64,000 nt of DNA from assembly GCA_026168455.1 (NCBI GenBank), contig CM047431.1, forward strand, positions 50,032,029 through 50,096,028. Reading direction: 5' to 3'. Both the position numbers and the translations under genes were made by a program. Under the pieces are notes generated by a model. That model did not search any database. It was given only the letters and a program-made list of their open reading frames with translations, and was not told where the DNA came from. Source of the DNA: Theocolax elegans (lineage: Eukaryota; Arthropoda; Insecta; Hymenoptera; Cerocephalidae). Position 1 is the first letter of the stretch. Every line of letters begins with the position of its first letter. Below are positions 10,490-24,410 of this stretch, one piece after another.

Positions 10490-13400
10490 CGTCCTCCGCG
10501 AATAAATATTTAATTATTATTATTATTATTGTTACGATACATAAACAATTGTAACAAATAATATTTATATCTGGATTTATTACACACTTTTCGTACGATT
10601 ATTCGTATATAATACATCAATCCTGACGAATTTAATAATAAATGATACAATTTATGTAATTTATGTATTTAAATTGAAAACAGTATCATTAAATAATAAT
10701 TATTTACATTATTCATTTAGTACGCATAATTAATATTTAAATCGAGGATACACTTGAAATACACATGTTAATTACACATAATATAATTGAAAAATTCTAC
10801 TGTGCTCGAGTACAACAAATGAAATGAAACGTTTTAAAAATCGTGTGCACCACCTCATCGAAAAGTTCAGTATGTCCCGGAGCGTGCCGCGAAGATTTTC
10901 CATACACGTTTCTATAGACCCGCAAGACTAATATAGACTTCTCGTTAATAATAAGATCTCGGGATGCAAATTTGTATATATATATATATGTACGTACTCC
11001 CCGATCACGTTTGAGCAGCTCCATAGAGTAAGTGTATAGATTAAATTTTACGAGGCTGCGAGAGCTTCAGAGATACGACGTACTGCTATACATGTATATG
11101 TACACATACGCGTGTGTGTGTGTGTGTGTATATAGGTACAAAGAGTATATTCATAGGGTGTAACCAACGTATAGGATTCATTACTTACTCTTATTCTCTC
11201 TTATAATCCGAGTGGAAATATATAGGTAACCCTATTAGACGCTACCGCGGCCGTGCATTAATCTATCGGTGCACGTATATAATGCTCGACCACTGACATA
11301 TTCCACTCGGTTATTATTACCTCTACAACCTATTCTGCGACTTTTAACTTTTATTTCACTTTTATTCCCTCTTTAAGATCAGTCTTAATAACCTAATTGC
11401 ATGTCGCGAACAGAATTCATATTGACAATTAATGCTAGATGCACTATTCTTTATGCACCCCTATTCAATTATGAATATTCGCGGCGTCGTGTTATTAGAC
11501 GTTGAATTATCATCTTTCATTTCGATTAGAAAGTAACAATAATAAGATCAAATGTGCTTTACTTCGCTTTAAATTTATATACACTAGTCGTTCCTTTTAT
11601 TTGATCTAAATATTACGACGGTATAAGTGCTAGTGTTGTTTAACTATGTTTTAAGTAATAATATTAATAATTATTATTATGATAATAATAATCTATGGAA
11701 ACTATAATAAGAAATTTAATAAATAGATACTGCATTTTAATTGCTATATGGCTGAAGTAGGTATAATATTTTTAAATATATACGATTATTTTGTAGCAAT
11801 GGATTTCTTATACTTGTTTACCAAATACGTAAAAAATTTTGTTCTGTATATAAACGATCTATGCGTGTACGTTAAACATTATTTAATATTATCTAACTTT
11901 GTTAAGGGAACAATGGTCGATAATTTAATAATTAAATATTTAAATAAATTTTTAATTTTTAAACGAACCGAATAATCGTTTATTTTTATTCGCAGATTTT
12001 TTGATTTCTTAATTACTCGATGATACTCCGCACTAAGATTTATTGAAGGTGACGTCGGACTCAAAAATGGTCATTCTTAATATGTTTTTATAAACAATAG
12101 AATGAATATTTTGAAAAATCCGGTCAATCTGGCCCTAAGGCATGTTTTGAACAATAAGTAAAAACAATTTTCAGACTTTTAAATCGATATTTTAATAACA
12201 ATGTTTGGTTTGAAAATGTATGCCTTTTTTGACTAATAATTACCGACCGAAAATTGTTTATTCAATTATTATAAAAAATATTATTTTTACTTAAAAAATC
12301 GATCAGTCAGATCCTTTCTTATGTTTTAAACTATCCTTATGAATTTTTTTCAGATTTTTAATTCAATATTTTAGATAAAATTGGTGAGTTGAAAGATATA
12401 GATCCCTGCAATTTGGGTCAGATATCCCTTTAAGTAAATGCAATCACTGAACGGTACATCTTGCGAATCATTTCGTCGCATAGACTAAAATTTGAGCAGT
12501 AGCATTAAAACATGGTTCAAGTCGACTAAAATACAATTGAATTTAAAGACATTGCAATGAGAAAAAATTCGTTTGTAAAATTTACAATTATATAAAAAGT
12601 ATTTTACAATTCTGCTTCATTGCGAACGAGAACAATATTTTGTTCAGGCTTATTATTTTAATTTATATTTTAATTATATATTGGGTCGTTTTTTATCGAT
12701 TTTTTGTGGAAAAGAAAAGGTTTTTGGGGATACAAGAAATAAGACCAATTTATTTAATAACAATTAATTCGAAACAAAGAAAATACTCGAAGTAATTATT
12801 GATTTCAAATAATAAATTATTATAATATATAACAAATTATTCATTGAAGTGTTAACCTATATGGGCTTGTCACGTTAAAAAGAAAATATGAAAAAAACGT
12901 CATTTTGCAATATTAATATTCTCTATATGTCAAGAAAGAACACATCATCAAAAATAAAATAAAGAAACGCGTCAAAAGTCGCAGAGTTGCATAATTCAAC
13001 TATAGACGTTTAAAATTCCAATGTTATAAACACCATGAATATGTACAACGATATCTTTTTTTTTTCTCCGCACAAACACACACATATATATATATATACC
13101 CTCGCGTGAATCACCGTTAAGCCAAATAACAATTTTTTCTAAAGTGCCATTGATTATTAATGAATTCGTATATGAGTAATTCAGTCAATGTATACACGAA
13201 ATTCCACTTATATGTGTATGTACTGTCTTTTCTTTGCCGAGTTTAGTGAACAGACGGGCTCGAAATGCAATCTTTACCGAGGAAGCCAGTCGAGAGAGAG
13301 AGAGAGAGAGAATCTAATATCGAAAATAGCTGTGAGCTAATAGACCCGCGAGCTACTTCAAGACACTATATGGACAGGTGAACGAGAGATATATTTTCCA

Positions 13401-15478
13401 CGATGGAATTTTGTTGATCGAGATGTGTATTATTAATTAATATTTATGTGTATTATACATTTCATTACGAATCACGATCGATATGAGGAAATATTCGATT
13501 TCATCCATATACACATTCTTTTTTTACTATATTCGTATATATATATATATATATATAGGTATATTACACGAGCGCATCGATTCTTATATATATATTATTG
13601 TACATTTATGTTCTACACGCGCGTTATATGAACGTTTAATCAGTGTAATTAAATTTCATCTGTTGTGCAGTTATTTTTTTTATCGTATAAAATAGAAAGA
13701 AAATTAATAATTACATATTTAACATATTTGTATACGGATATGGTAAAACATATATATATATATGGAATCTATATTAGGAAACTTATTAGAATTTCATCGA
13801 ACGTATATTCGTTTCTTTTATATAACTTTATATCCTTACGTAGCGAGAATTTCAACCAGGGAAAACCGCATCGTTTAATATACAAAAGAAAAACGTAAGA
13901 GGCAACGGCTATATAAAAATCAATTATAAGAGGTATAGTCGTATACATATAGGAAATCGTTTGATTTTGTCATTAAAATTACGATCGTCGTATTGTAAAT
14001 GTATGTATATAACACGCATGCTAATACGGCAACGCGTCGTGGAAAATTGAAAAACGAGGTTAACACGCTTTTTGTCGTATGAACGCGAATTTCTTAATGG
14101 TACAGAGAGAGAAGAGACACCAATAGAGATTTCTTTGTAGAATATAATATACATATACACATATATATGTACTTTTAGTCGATTGTACGAGGACGTGGAG
14201 AAAAAAGACATAATCAAAAGATTTAGTTTTCAATGACTTTAAGATTTTATACTGTGAGAAAGTTAGATAGTCTCTTTTCCTTTCCTTCTCTCTCTCTCTC
14301 CTTTTTTTATTACGTACAAAATTTAAATTGTCACGCGTTGATGAGCAACGTGGAAAATTGACAGTAGGGTCAACAAAAAGTTTATCGACTCAGGAGATCT
14401 CGTGTCACTTCCGTTGCGCTTTTTTACAAGATCAGACGCGGATAATTATAACACCTTTTTTTTTCTTGCAGTGCATGATTTATTACTGACTCGACAAACG
14501 ATTTCGTAGAATTTTTCGGATGAACGTCAATTTCTTATAATTAACTTAATTGATTTAAACTCTTCATTACAATATATTCAACGTACGGTATCGGTTGAAT
14601 TATAAATATCGTTATACGTCACTGCCCAAAATGAATAACGTTATAATATTTATATAAATACTTGAATATCAAAGTTCGGGTATATAATACTAGTAATAAA
14701 TTATATTCTGGTGACGTCTGTTGGTTTTTATACATATGGGGATTGGAATAAATAAAAGACTACAATATTTAATAAACAAACTTAGACACTTTATTATAAT
14801 GTCACGAGAAAGGATAGGTCTTTACTGTACGAGAAGCGGTTCGAGACTGAACGAAGAACGATGCCTAAAACTAATAAAGCATCCAAAATACTACGCATTA
14901 TGCTCATACTGCACACATATGGACAATAAGCTAGTTATAAAAATGGTCAGTTAGACCATCCGCCGAGTACGCCGATGCACTCACAGGCAGTGCCATAAAA
15001 CCCTTCTTTTTGTCACCTTTGCCGAAACAAACATTCAAGCTGTAGTCGAGTGATTTTTGTAAAGTACATTTTATTTACATTATTTTACTTGTATATTCCA
15101 ACAACGTCCAATAAGTCCAAAGAACAATAATAATAAAACAGCATAAATACAGTATAAGTGAACATGTAAACGCCGTAAGTACAAGTGCTAGTTGTGCAAT
15201 AAATAAATGCATAAATGATGATTAATGAATATCAAAGTTGGTGACTAAATATATAAAATATAACTAGAAAATATTTCAGTAAATTCATTAAAATTCAAAT
15301 TCAAATTAAATTACAATTCAATTGCAATTTTAAAGTATGCAACTAAAAATGTATTTTTAATACTGGTCGAAAGGGGATTGAGTGCGGAATGATTTTTCAT
15401 CTAGGAACTATGGAATTCCTATAGTGCCCCCCAGTCTAGTATATTTGCATTTTCAAAAATATTCAAATTCGACCTATG
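10490..15478. other. Gene-poor AT-rich DNA
   Basis: About 5 kb of AT-rich sequence without a supportable gene. It includes a GT dinucleotide run near 11108-11130, a CA/TA run near 13077-13098, an AG run near 13293-13311 and a TA run near 13535-13558. Open frames of 60-100 codons occur but are low-complexity or lack known motifs. Confidence 0.5.
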
Positions 15479-15753
15479 CACTGAGAAAAAGTTTAGATTA
15501 AAAATGACAATAGTGTTTAGTAAACAAATCACAGACTGACAAATTAGGGAAATTACTATAGTTTACAGTAAAAATTACTATAGGTTATAATAAAATTTAC
15601 TATAATTCTTGTAATATTTACTATAACTTTTCTACATTTTAATATAAACTATAGTAATTTTTCTTAGTTTGCCAGTCTGTGATTTATTTACCAGAAACTA
15701 TTGTAATTTTTACTAAATATTATGTAATTTTTAAGACAAAATTTCTTTCCGTG
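15479..15753. mobile_element. CACTGAGAAAAAG MITE
   Basis: It begins CACTGAGAAAAAGTTTAGAT and ends in the inverted AAATTTCTTTCCGTG. TG lies on both sides (15477-15478, 15754-15755). Inner inverted pieces include ATCACAGACTGAC versus CAGTCTGTGAT and several ACTATAGT-type blocks. At 275 bp with no coding capacity, it is a non-autonomous element. Two diverged relatives lie at 16655 and 17519. Confidence 0.8.
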
Positions 15754-16226
15754 TGTAAATGTTTCGTTTTTTTAAATAAATACTCCGTGCTCATTTATAT
15801 GTTAATATATATAGTAAAGGTAAATAAAATTTCTTTCGGACTTATACGAAGGACATCTCTGTCATCAAAAGAGAACTATCGGTATGTACACGAAATTCTA
15901 TTACCAACTCACCATCGACAGGGCTTGTAACGTACGAGTTGCCGACAAGTGGAAACCGTCCTTACCAACAGCTGGCAAGGTAGATAATCACGTTATTAGA
16001 AAATAAACTCAAACTCAATAACTCATCGTGTTTCAGCACAAAAGCGACGTGAGCAAGTAACCCAAGTAATACGAAAACTACACTGTCATACCAATTTTAC
16101 CGACTTATGTCTCTTCCTCTATTTCTCTCTTTCTGTCTTTAAAGTTATGATTTCACCATTATTTATCGTGATAATAAACATCTAATAAAAAATACCGCTC
16201 CTCGCGTATGCAAATTAACAACTGAT

Positions 16227-16259
<33 letters not shown>

Positions 16260-16506
16260 CTCTCTTTTCGAATGGTATAATTCACCGTACGTTGGACGGA
16301 TAACGATGCCAAGAGCACGCGAATAAATATTGCCGGAGATAAACGAAAATTTTTCAATCGTTAGTAAGATTACGAGCAAAAACTCGTGAATCGAGAGAAT
16401 CTCACGGTTAATTCACGTGCTACACGTTGGAATGTTCAACGTATCCCATCTATTTACAGCACTAGGAAGTTTTCCACGATATCGATGTGTACTCGATATA
16501 CGCAGG
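15754..16506. other. Intergenic DNA with CT microsatellite
   Basis: No gene recognised. A CT run with a CTAT interruption lies near 16222-16266. Confidence 0.5.
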
Positions 16507-16654
16507 TGCAGGAACGTTTCGAACCGAGACAGGGGATCCTTTTCGTTACACGATTTACCGCACCTTTTATTACGTTTTATTCTCTTGAATTATCCTATAT
16601 ATCGGGATGTCCGACGAAAGTAAACAATTCAACATTTTTATTTTTATCTAACTA

Positions 16655-17001
16655 CACTGAGAAAACGTTTAGATTAAAAATTACTATAGTTCCTGAAGAA
16701 GAAATCACAGACTGACAAACTAAGGAAAATTAGATCACAGACTGACAAACTAAAAAAAATTACTATAGTTTATATTAAAATTTAGAAAAGTTATAGTAAA
16801 TATTACAAGAATTCTAGTAAATTTTATTATAGGCTATAGTAATTTTTACTGGAGAACATATCTGTTTACTATAAATTTTCTAAATTTTAATATAAACTAT
16901 AGTAATTTTCCCAAGTTTGTCAGTCTGTGATTTATTTACTAAAAACTATTGTAATTTTTACTAAATATTTTGTAATTTTTAATACAAAATTTCTCTCCGT
17001 G
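16655..17001. mobile_element. CACTGAGAAAACG MITE, in duplication copy 1
   Basis: Its ends CACTGAGAAAACGTTTAGAT and the inverted AAATTTCTCTCCGTG match the 15479 element, and the interior has the same ATCACAGACTGAC inverted blocks. The flanks (CTA at left, ATA at right) do not give a clean 2-bp target duplication, unlike the other members. Confidence 0.75.
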
Positions 17002-17518
17002 ATATATAATGTTTCAAGTGATTCGTTCAGACGATCAAATATAAATTTTAAACGCCTATTAAATGTTAAATTTGCTTGTTAAATACTAAATTTATTTATT
17101 TATTTACCAAAAATGTATTAAATTAACTATGCAGTTAATTTACAATTACTGTTACAATTACTCAAATGTCAATAAACTTTATAAATTTAACCACGCGTTG
17201 GGGTAATCCAACAAAATGATCTTATAAAATATTTTATATCTATAAAATAATAATGTAACTGCAGAAACATGTATATTATGTTTTAAACAATAACTTTATA
17301 AAGTTAATTTTATTTGTGTTTAAGTTTCATATTTTAAGTTCAGTTGTCAACAGATCAGATAATACTTAATTGCAGGAACGTTTCGAACCGAGACAGGGGA
17401 TCCTTTTCGTTACACGATTTACCGCACCTTTTATTACGTTTTATTCTCTTGAATTATCCTATATATCGGGATGTCCGACGAAAGTAAACAATTCAACATT
17501 TTTATTTTTATCTAACTA

Positions 17519-17835
17519 CACTGAGAAAAAGTTTAGATTAAAAATTACTATAGTTTCTGAAGAAGAAATCACAGACTGACAAACTAAAAAAAATTACTAT
17601 AGTTTATATTAAAATTTAGAAAAGTTATAGTAAATATTACAAGAATTCTAGTAAATTTTATTATAGGCTATAGTAATTTTTACTGGAGAACATATCTGTT
17701 TACTATAACTTTTCTAAATTTTAATACAAACTATAGTAATTTTCCCAAGTTTGTCAGTCTGTGATTTATTTACTAGAAACTATTGTAATTTTTACTAAAT
17801 ATTTTGTAATTTTTAATACAAAATTTCTCTCCGTG
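17519..17835. mobile_element. CACTGAGAAAAAG MITE, in duplication copy 2
   Basis: This is the duplicate of the 16655 element, produced by the tandem duplication rather than by a separate insertion, since both flanks are shared. Confidence 0.8.
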
Positions 17836-18199
17836 ATATATAATGCTTCAAGTGATTCGTTCAGACGATCAAATATAAATTTTAAACGCCTATTAAATGT
17901 TAAATTTGCTTGTTAAATACTAAATTTATTTATTTATTTACCAAAAATGTATTAAATTAACTATGCAGTTACAGTACAATTACTACTCAAATGTCAATAA
18001 ACTTTATAAATTTAACCACGCGTTGGGGTAATCCAACAAAATGATCTTATAAAATATTTTATATCTATAAAATAATAATGTAACTGCAGAAACATGTATA
18101 TTATGTTTTAAACAATAACTTTATAAAGTTAATTTTATTTGTGTTTAAGTTTCATATTTTAAGTTCAGTTGTCAACAGATCAGATAATACTTAATTGCA

Positions 18200-18882
18200 T
18201 TAACTTTTATCTCCAACAGATGTTTTAACAAGTAATATATGTTGAATTGCTTATTTCTTTTTTTTATGATAATTCTATCTATTCGGATCTTAGAAATCTC
18301 GATAATATTGTAATTTTGAACTTCGTACAAAAACCTGGATCACGTGGATCTATTTATAGTATATAATAAGTAATATATATTAATTATAATTGTAAATATA
18401 AATAAATAAAAAACACGTCGATAATCATATCAATATATTTTTTATATTTAATGAAGTTTTATCAGACAAAAAATCTAGATTGGTATATTATATAGGTATT
18501 TATTACCATACTTAATGAATCATACACGCTTGATTCATTGACTACTTTAATATTATCAAATCCCATTGTTTAAAAAACGGGAATATTGCGCTATTGATTT
18601 TTAATTATTCTATTTTATATCAACATTTTGTTCTTTGCAAAGATCTTGCGTACGTTTGTTTTCGCATAAACCTGTGTTCTTAATATTTGAATTTTTAGTT
18701 TATTTATATATATATAGATGCATATAATTATAGTACTTAAGTAATGTGTACTATATGCGTAGATTTGTAAAATTTACTGTTTATGCGATGAAATTTTATT
18801 TTGATGTATAATAAACAGTAATACTTGTACAATTAATAATTAAATTACACTATAATAATTAATAATTATGCTATGATACTTA
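18200..18882. other. AT-rich DNA, nothing recognised
   Basis: About 680 bases with no coding signal, array or inverted termini that I can identify. Confidence 0.5.
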
Positions 18883-19466
18883 CTAGGAGAATGTTACACC
18901 TGCAGGAAACGGATCTTTACCAAAGTTTAGGATATGTTTTCTATATTATAAAAAAATATGAAGAAACCCAGAGTTTTAGACTCTAACGCTCTTTTTTACG
19001 ATTGATATAACGAAATAACCAAAAATTTCGCTAAGAAAGCCCTTGACTTTGATTGCTCATAACTCGGAAACGAATAAATACATCGATCGAGTAAATACAT
19101 TTTGAAAAAAAAGAAGAGTTATTTTAATTTTATCAGAAGTTATGGAAAGAAATAATAATAAGACAAAATTTTATCGAAAACATAATTTTTGAACAAATTC
19201 AGATATTTTACCTTTTTTTTAAATGTATCTACTCGATCTGAACTTTCTTTTAAACCTTGGTTTGAATGTACATCTTTATCTGTTTCCGAGTTACAAGCAA
19301 TCAAAGTCAAGGGCTTTCTTGGCGAAATTTTTCGTCTTTTGCTTATATCTGTCGTAAAAAAGAGCGTTAGAATCTGTAATTCTGGATTTCTTCATATTTT
19401 TATGGTAGAAAAAATATCCTAGAATTTGGTAAAGATCCGTTTCCTGCAGACGAGACACTCTCCTAG
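18883..19466. mobile_element. CTAGGAGA inverted-repeat element
   Basis: The left end CTAGGAGAATGT pairs with the right end ACACTCTCCTAG. The arms share CAGGAAACGGATCTTTACCA, AAGAGCGTTAGA-type blocks and AAGCCCTTGACTTTGATTGC, giving an element of 584 bp that is almost entirely arm. TTA lies on both sides (18880-18882, 19467-19469), a 3-bp target duplication of the TWA type known from PIF/Harbinger elements, although the CTAGG terminus is not typical of that group. Confidence 0.7.
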
Positions 19467-19482
19467 TTAGATGTATTATATA

Positions 19483-20184
19483 CACGGAGAGAAATAATTT
19501 GTAAATATTACAAAGCAGTTTGGTAAAAATTCCTAAACTCTCAAGTAATGTGGTAACAAACTGCGAATCTCGTAATTTTTACCAAACTAAATTGTAATTT
19601 TAATTTTTTTTTTAACATCAGAAAAAAAATTTTATTCCTCCCATATTATTTATTTTTGAATTTATGTATATTACTCGAGTGTTATGGAAATTTTAAATAT
19701 TTAAATGAAATTTAATTAGTGAAAAAAATTCTGGATGTCATCGGGATCGAACCTGCGAAGTTTGGGTTGAGAATCCAAGTCCTTACCATTGCGCCACCGC
19801 GTCACTTGCATGTGTTTCATCGAATCGTCCTTTTAAAGTAAACAAACGAACGACGCGATTCCAATAAAAATTTTATTTATCGCTTCTTTTCGGTATCTCG
19901 TGCTGTACTGTTGTTTATAGAATTTCGTAAACAGTATAGGAAAAAATCAGAGTTAATAAAATTTACAAGCTTAATTGTAAAATTTAGTACGCTAACTCCA
20001 CAAATTTTACTACATTTAGAGTAAATTTTACTACATTTACTGTAAATTTTACTACATTTACTGTAAATTTTACTTAGCAGTTTGGTAATTTTTTCGGTTT
20101 TTTCGGTCTGTTACCACATTACTTGGGAGTTTGGGAATTTTTACCAAACTCCTTTGTAATATTTTCTAAATATTTCTCTCCGTG
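19483..20184. mobile_element. CACGGAGAGAAATA element with tRNA-like centre
   Basis: The left end CACGGAGAGAAATAATTTGT is matched by the inverted right end ending ATATTTCTCTCCGTG, and the subterminal GTTTGGTAAAAATTCC also pairs. TA lies on both sides (19481-19482, 20185-20186). The 702-bp interior has no transposase but holds a minus-strand tRNA-like sequence at 19738-19803 and repeated TTTACTACATTTA blocks near 20000-20070. Confidence 0.8.
19738..19803 (-). pseudogene. tRNA-like sequence inside a TIR element
   Basis: Minus strand: GTGGCGCAATGGTAAGGAC reads as a D arm with box A, GCAGGTTCGATCCCGA as box B and T loop, then GACATCC and, after five bases, a run of seven T. The T stem pairs poorly, so it is not a functional tRNA. 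Its first half and its GGTTCGA-TCCCGA-TCC end match the plus-strand sequence at 61121-61190, which lies in a different element. Confidence 0.6.
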
Positions 20185-20186
20185 TA

Positions 20187-20845
20187 GAGAAAATTTCTGT
20201 GAATAACAACAGTGTATTAAGAAAATGAACAACGAGAAGCAAATCATTGGAAAAAAAAATAGAAATGACATAAATATTTTAAAAATATTTGAAATAACAT
20301 TTTTCAAAATATAGTAAACCACGAATAGATACCCATTATATAGTTTTCTATCGCATAAGCTACCACGCAATAATTCTTATTTCGTATATCTTTCAGAAAA
20401 TGCAAAATCGACAAATGTTGCGGGTCAAAATATTTGTATATAAGTAAACAATTCGATTAACTTGGCGACGACATACGTTATACCATTTTCAATTAAATGA
20501 ATTTCACCGAGCACGCGTAATTATTTCATTAAATACAATGTTATATACACAACGTCGTTATTATGTTATTCAACACATACACGCAGGATTAATCGAAGTT
20601 TCGTATTATCCATAATTTTCATTGACATTTACGCTGGTACTACGTAGTACGTCATCACCTTTTGTAAGAAAATTTTTTTCACGAACGTAAATAATAAGCA
20701 GGAGTTAATTTAAGATTAGTGCCTAATCATTTATGTTTATACACATCGTCGAAGTTTCAGATTATCGTGAATACATTTAAAACCGTAATCTCATCACACC
20801 AGTACGTTACACATATTGGTAAAATAGGAAGTGATGTCTCATTGT
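20187..20845. other. AT-rich DNA left of the triplication
   Basis: No gene, array or element end recognised in about 650 bases. Confidence 0.5.
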
Positions 20846-21973
20846 CGATACGCCAAGATAATACATATATATATATATATATTGAAAAAAAAAGAAATTT
20901 TTGTTACAACGAGTAGAAGCGCGAAGATTGATAGTAATTGATGTATACGTTTATTTTAATATATGCGCGTGTGATGTCATGGTGAATCACAAGGTATACG
21001 CAAGATGAGTTTACGTATAATACACACGCGCGCGCGCGCTCGCCCGCAAGCTGTAAAAGTTAATTATTTGGTGAAATTTACTACAATATTTGCGAACGAT
21101 AAAAGCTATATTTATTTATGAATTTTGATACGATATGTGCGAAAATGAAACAAGATGAAGCTAGATCAGAATTTACCCAAAAAAAAAAGAAAAGAAATAG
21201 AGTGTAAAAATTGTTGCATCGGTAACAATTTGAACGAGCGTTGTTATATGCCCATAGATAAACATTTATGGGTACTATACGCTAAAAGGAGAATAACATC
21301 GAGAGATCAGCTGATCGATCAGATGATCTTACAGATTTTTAACTGCATCTCGTGTCCTTCACACCTGGGCTCGTTACTCTTTCGCACGCTTTGACTTTTC
21401 CGGAGATAGATATAGAATCGAGAGAGAAAGAGAGAGATAGAGAGAGAGAGGGAGAGTTCATTGACTTTAACCCTGGGTCGAGATCGAGCCCGCCGAAGGG
21501 GGAAAGATTATCGGACACGTAGGTTTCAGGGAAGACCGTCACGAACTCGAACTTTCATTTTTTTTTCTCTACTAAGGGTGTGAGGATTCTTCCTTTAATT
21601 GACGCTAAGAAGGGTGGTATGGATCGTTCACTAGATTATTTTTAACATATTACAATTATTTACTTCACTATTTCTTTTACTATTCTCGTACACTTTTTAA
21701 TGTTCTAGCGTTCGATGCGAATAAAGATTAAATGTCGATAAGCTGCGCATATACGTAGGTTCTTTCTCGTCAACATATTCATACAAATAAAGATACGTTC
21801 GTAATTTTTAATTTAATTTTCTTTACTACAAAAATTTAAATTTTACCGGTTGTTGTCTTAAATCGTACATTTAATAAAAATAAAACGAAACTTTTAATAA
21901 TTTACGTTTAGATCGATCAATCGATATTAATTACTACAGTAACTTAACTTAAATAATTAAAATAATACAATTG

Positions 21974-23223
21974 CACGGAGAGAAAAACTTAGTAATGATT
22001 CCCTAACGGTTAGGTAAAGTGCAGCCAATAAAATTCGTTTGAACTCATTGCCAGGATTTTTAGGAACGAGTACCTACTTTTCATGTAATGAGTCCTTATC
22101 TTTTCAGTTGAAGGTACATAAGGACTGATTACTATAACGCGATTAAGTATTCATTGCTAATTAGAATTAAATAAATTTATTAATTATTATAGTGATAAAT
22201 AAAAATGATAATAAGGCGCGATTTATTTATATATAATGATTAATAATTAATTAATAATAATTAAGTAATAATGCCAGACTGGGATAGGGTGCATACGCGT
22301 ATGAGTGTGTGAGAGATAGCTGATAGAGAGACAGACTGAGATGGATCGAGGAAGAGAGCACGCACGAAACAATTGAACATTCTGTGTTTATAATACGATA
22401 AATTAAATGACGAGTATTCAACACGCTGCGTTGCATAATGGACTTCGAGGACGAGGATGCCCAGGTAAATATAAATTTTAATAAATTTTATAATTTAAAT
22501 TACATTGAAAGCATGACTAGCGCAGGTTATACGTTAGTCATACGACGTATGTTTTAATATTTTTGGAGGGTAAATCTTAACCTAACCTAAAATATTTCTT
22601 ATTCGGTTCCGCAGCAGAATTCCGGGGATTTAGAAGAGAAGCATTGTCAAGAAATTGAGTTTTTGGAAGTAGAGGTAGAAGCTGGCATCTCCGAGGTCGA
22701 AGTTCAAAAGGTATTAACGGAAGGATATACATCATCATCGATCAGTAAAAAAAATCAAGAAAACGTCCAAATTTTATGTCATAAAATTGAAAATTGTTAC
22801 TTCGACGATCACTACCAAGCTTATGTGTATAATAGTTTATATTTTAAGCATTTTACGAAAGTAACATTCTCTATCGAACTTCTTTCACAGTTTCTGTTTA
22901 CCAGCGATATTGTAATTAATAGAAATACGTTTATATTAAAAAATTGGAAATAAAGTTTGGTATAAAATAAATCATTACTTTTATTGTTTTTAACCTTTTC
23001 TGAATTTGTTGGCTTTCATTAACCTATAAAATTTTAGGATAGTAACTATTACATAAAATACTAGGACTGAGTACCTACATTGCCGTTTAAATAAGGATTA
23101 GTACTTATTCCTATATAGTTTTGTAGCTATTACCTATGTAACTTTATCGTCTTCAGTTTACCTAACTGAGTTAGTAATGAATACTAATTTCGTTAGTAAC
23201 CGTTAATGGGTTTTCTCTCCGTG
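21974..23223 (+). mobile_element. CACGGAGAGAAAAAC element with internal gene, copy A
   Basis: It starts CACGGAGAGAAAAACTTAGT and ends in the inverted TTTTCTCTCCGTG, with TG on both sides (21972-21973, 23224-23225). Subterminal GTTAGTAA and TAACGGTTA-like blocks are inverted at the two ends. The interior is not a transposase but has a spliced-gene layout (22438-22953). At 1250 bp it fits a non-autonomous element that carries foreign or accessory coding sequence. Confidence 0.85.
22438..22953 (+). CDS. Spliced small ORF carried by a TIR element (copy A)
   Basis: Exon 1 (22438-22464) is an ATG followed by eight mostly acidic codons, MDFEDEDAQ, and ends exactly at CAG|GTAAAT. The 150-base intron ends in TTCCGCAG at 22614. 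Exon 2 (22615-22953) continues in phase 0 for 112 codons, giving 121 residues. Its first third is acidic (LEEKHCQEIEF, then EVEVEAG repeats), and the rest is low in recognisable features. A GTATTA donor-like site after VEVQK could end exon 2 early, with the remainder being intron. No family is recognised. It may be a captured host 5' gene fragment or the element's own accessory gene. Copies B and C have a one-base deletion in exon 2. Confidence 0.4.
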
Positions 23224-24410
23224 TGTTTTTATTGCTTCCTCATAGAGGAATGGTAAAAGTAATAGTAAAATTTTTCGATACGCCAAGATAATACATATAT
23301 ATATATATATATTGAAAAAAAAAGAAATTTTTGTTACAACGAGTGGAAGCGCGAAGATTGATAGTAATTGATGTATACGTTTATTTTAATATATGCGCGT
23401 GTGATGTCATGGTGAATCACAAGGTATACGCAAGATGAGTTTACGCATAATACACACGCGCGCGCGCGCGCGCCCGCAAGCTGTAAACGTTAATTATTTG
23501 GTGAAATTTACTACAATATTTGCGAACGATAAAAGCTATATTTATTTATGAATTTTGATACGATATGTGCGAAAATAAAACAAATGAAGCTAGATCAGAA
23601 TTTACGCAAAAAAAAAAAAAATTTAGAGTGGAAAAATTGTTGCATCGGTAACAATTTGAACGAGCGTTGTTATATGCCCAGATAAACATTTATGGGTACT
23701 ATACGCTAAAAGGAGAATAACATCGAGAGATCAGCTGATCGATCAGATGATCTTACAGATTTTTAACTGCATCTCGTGTCCTTCACACCTGGGCTCGTTA
23801 CTCTTTCGCACGCTTTGACTTTTCCGGAGATAGATATAGAATCGAGAGAGAAAGAGAGAAAGAGAGAGAGAGAGAGGGAGAGAGAGAAGGAGAGTTCATT
23901 GACTTTAACCCTGGGTCGAGATCGAGCCCGCCGAAGGGGGAAAGATTATCGGACACGTAGGTTTCAGGGAAGACCGTCACGAACTCGAACTTTCATTTTT
24001 TTTTCTCTACTAAGGGTGTGAGGATTCTTCCTTTAATTGACGCTAAGAAGGGTGGTATGGATCGTTCACTAGATTATTTTTAACATATTACAATTATTTA
24101 CTTCACTATTTCTTTTACTATTCTCGTACACTTTTTAATGTTCTAGCGTTCGATGCGAATAAAGATTAAATGTCGATAAGCTGCGCATATACGTAGGTAC
24201 ATTTCTCGTCAACATATTCATAAAATAAAGATACGTTCGTAATTTTTAATTTAATTTTCTTTACTACAAAAATTTAAATTTTACCGGTTTTGTCTTAAAT
24301 CGTACATTTAATAAAAATAAAACGAAACTTTTAATAATTTACGTTTAGATCGATCAATCGGTATTAATTACTACAGTAACTTAACTTAAATAATTAAAAT
24401 AATACAATTG

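Larger units (their letters stand above)
16507..18199. repeat. Tandem duplication of about 0.86 kb carrying a MITE
   Basis: The block starting TGCAGGAACGTTTCGAACCG at 16507 recurs at 17371, and the second copy ends at the same point at 18196-18199. TGCA is present at the start, the junction and the end, so a 4-bp microhomology links the copies. Copy 2 is about 40 bp shorter, largely because copy 1 has an internal repeat of ATCACAGACTGACAAACTAA. Confidence 0.9.

Noticed and set aside
14700..15000. Possible LTR retrotransposon end near TCTGGTGACGTCTG
   Set aside because: No second LTR, polypurine tract, TG...CA boundary pair or coding remnants could be located.
22570..22592. CCTAACCTAA as a telomeric TTAGG trace
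   Set aside because: Only two units inside an intron; expected by chance in such sequence.
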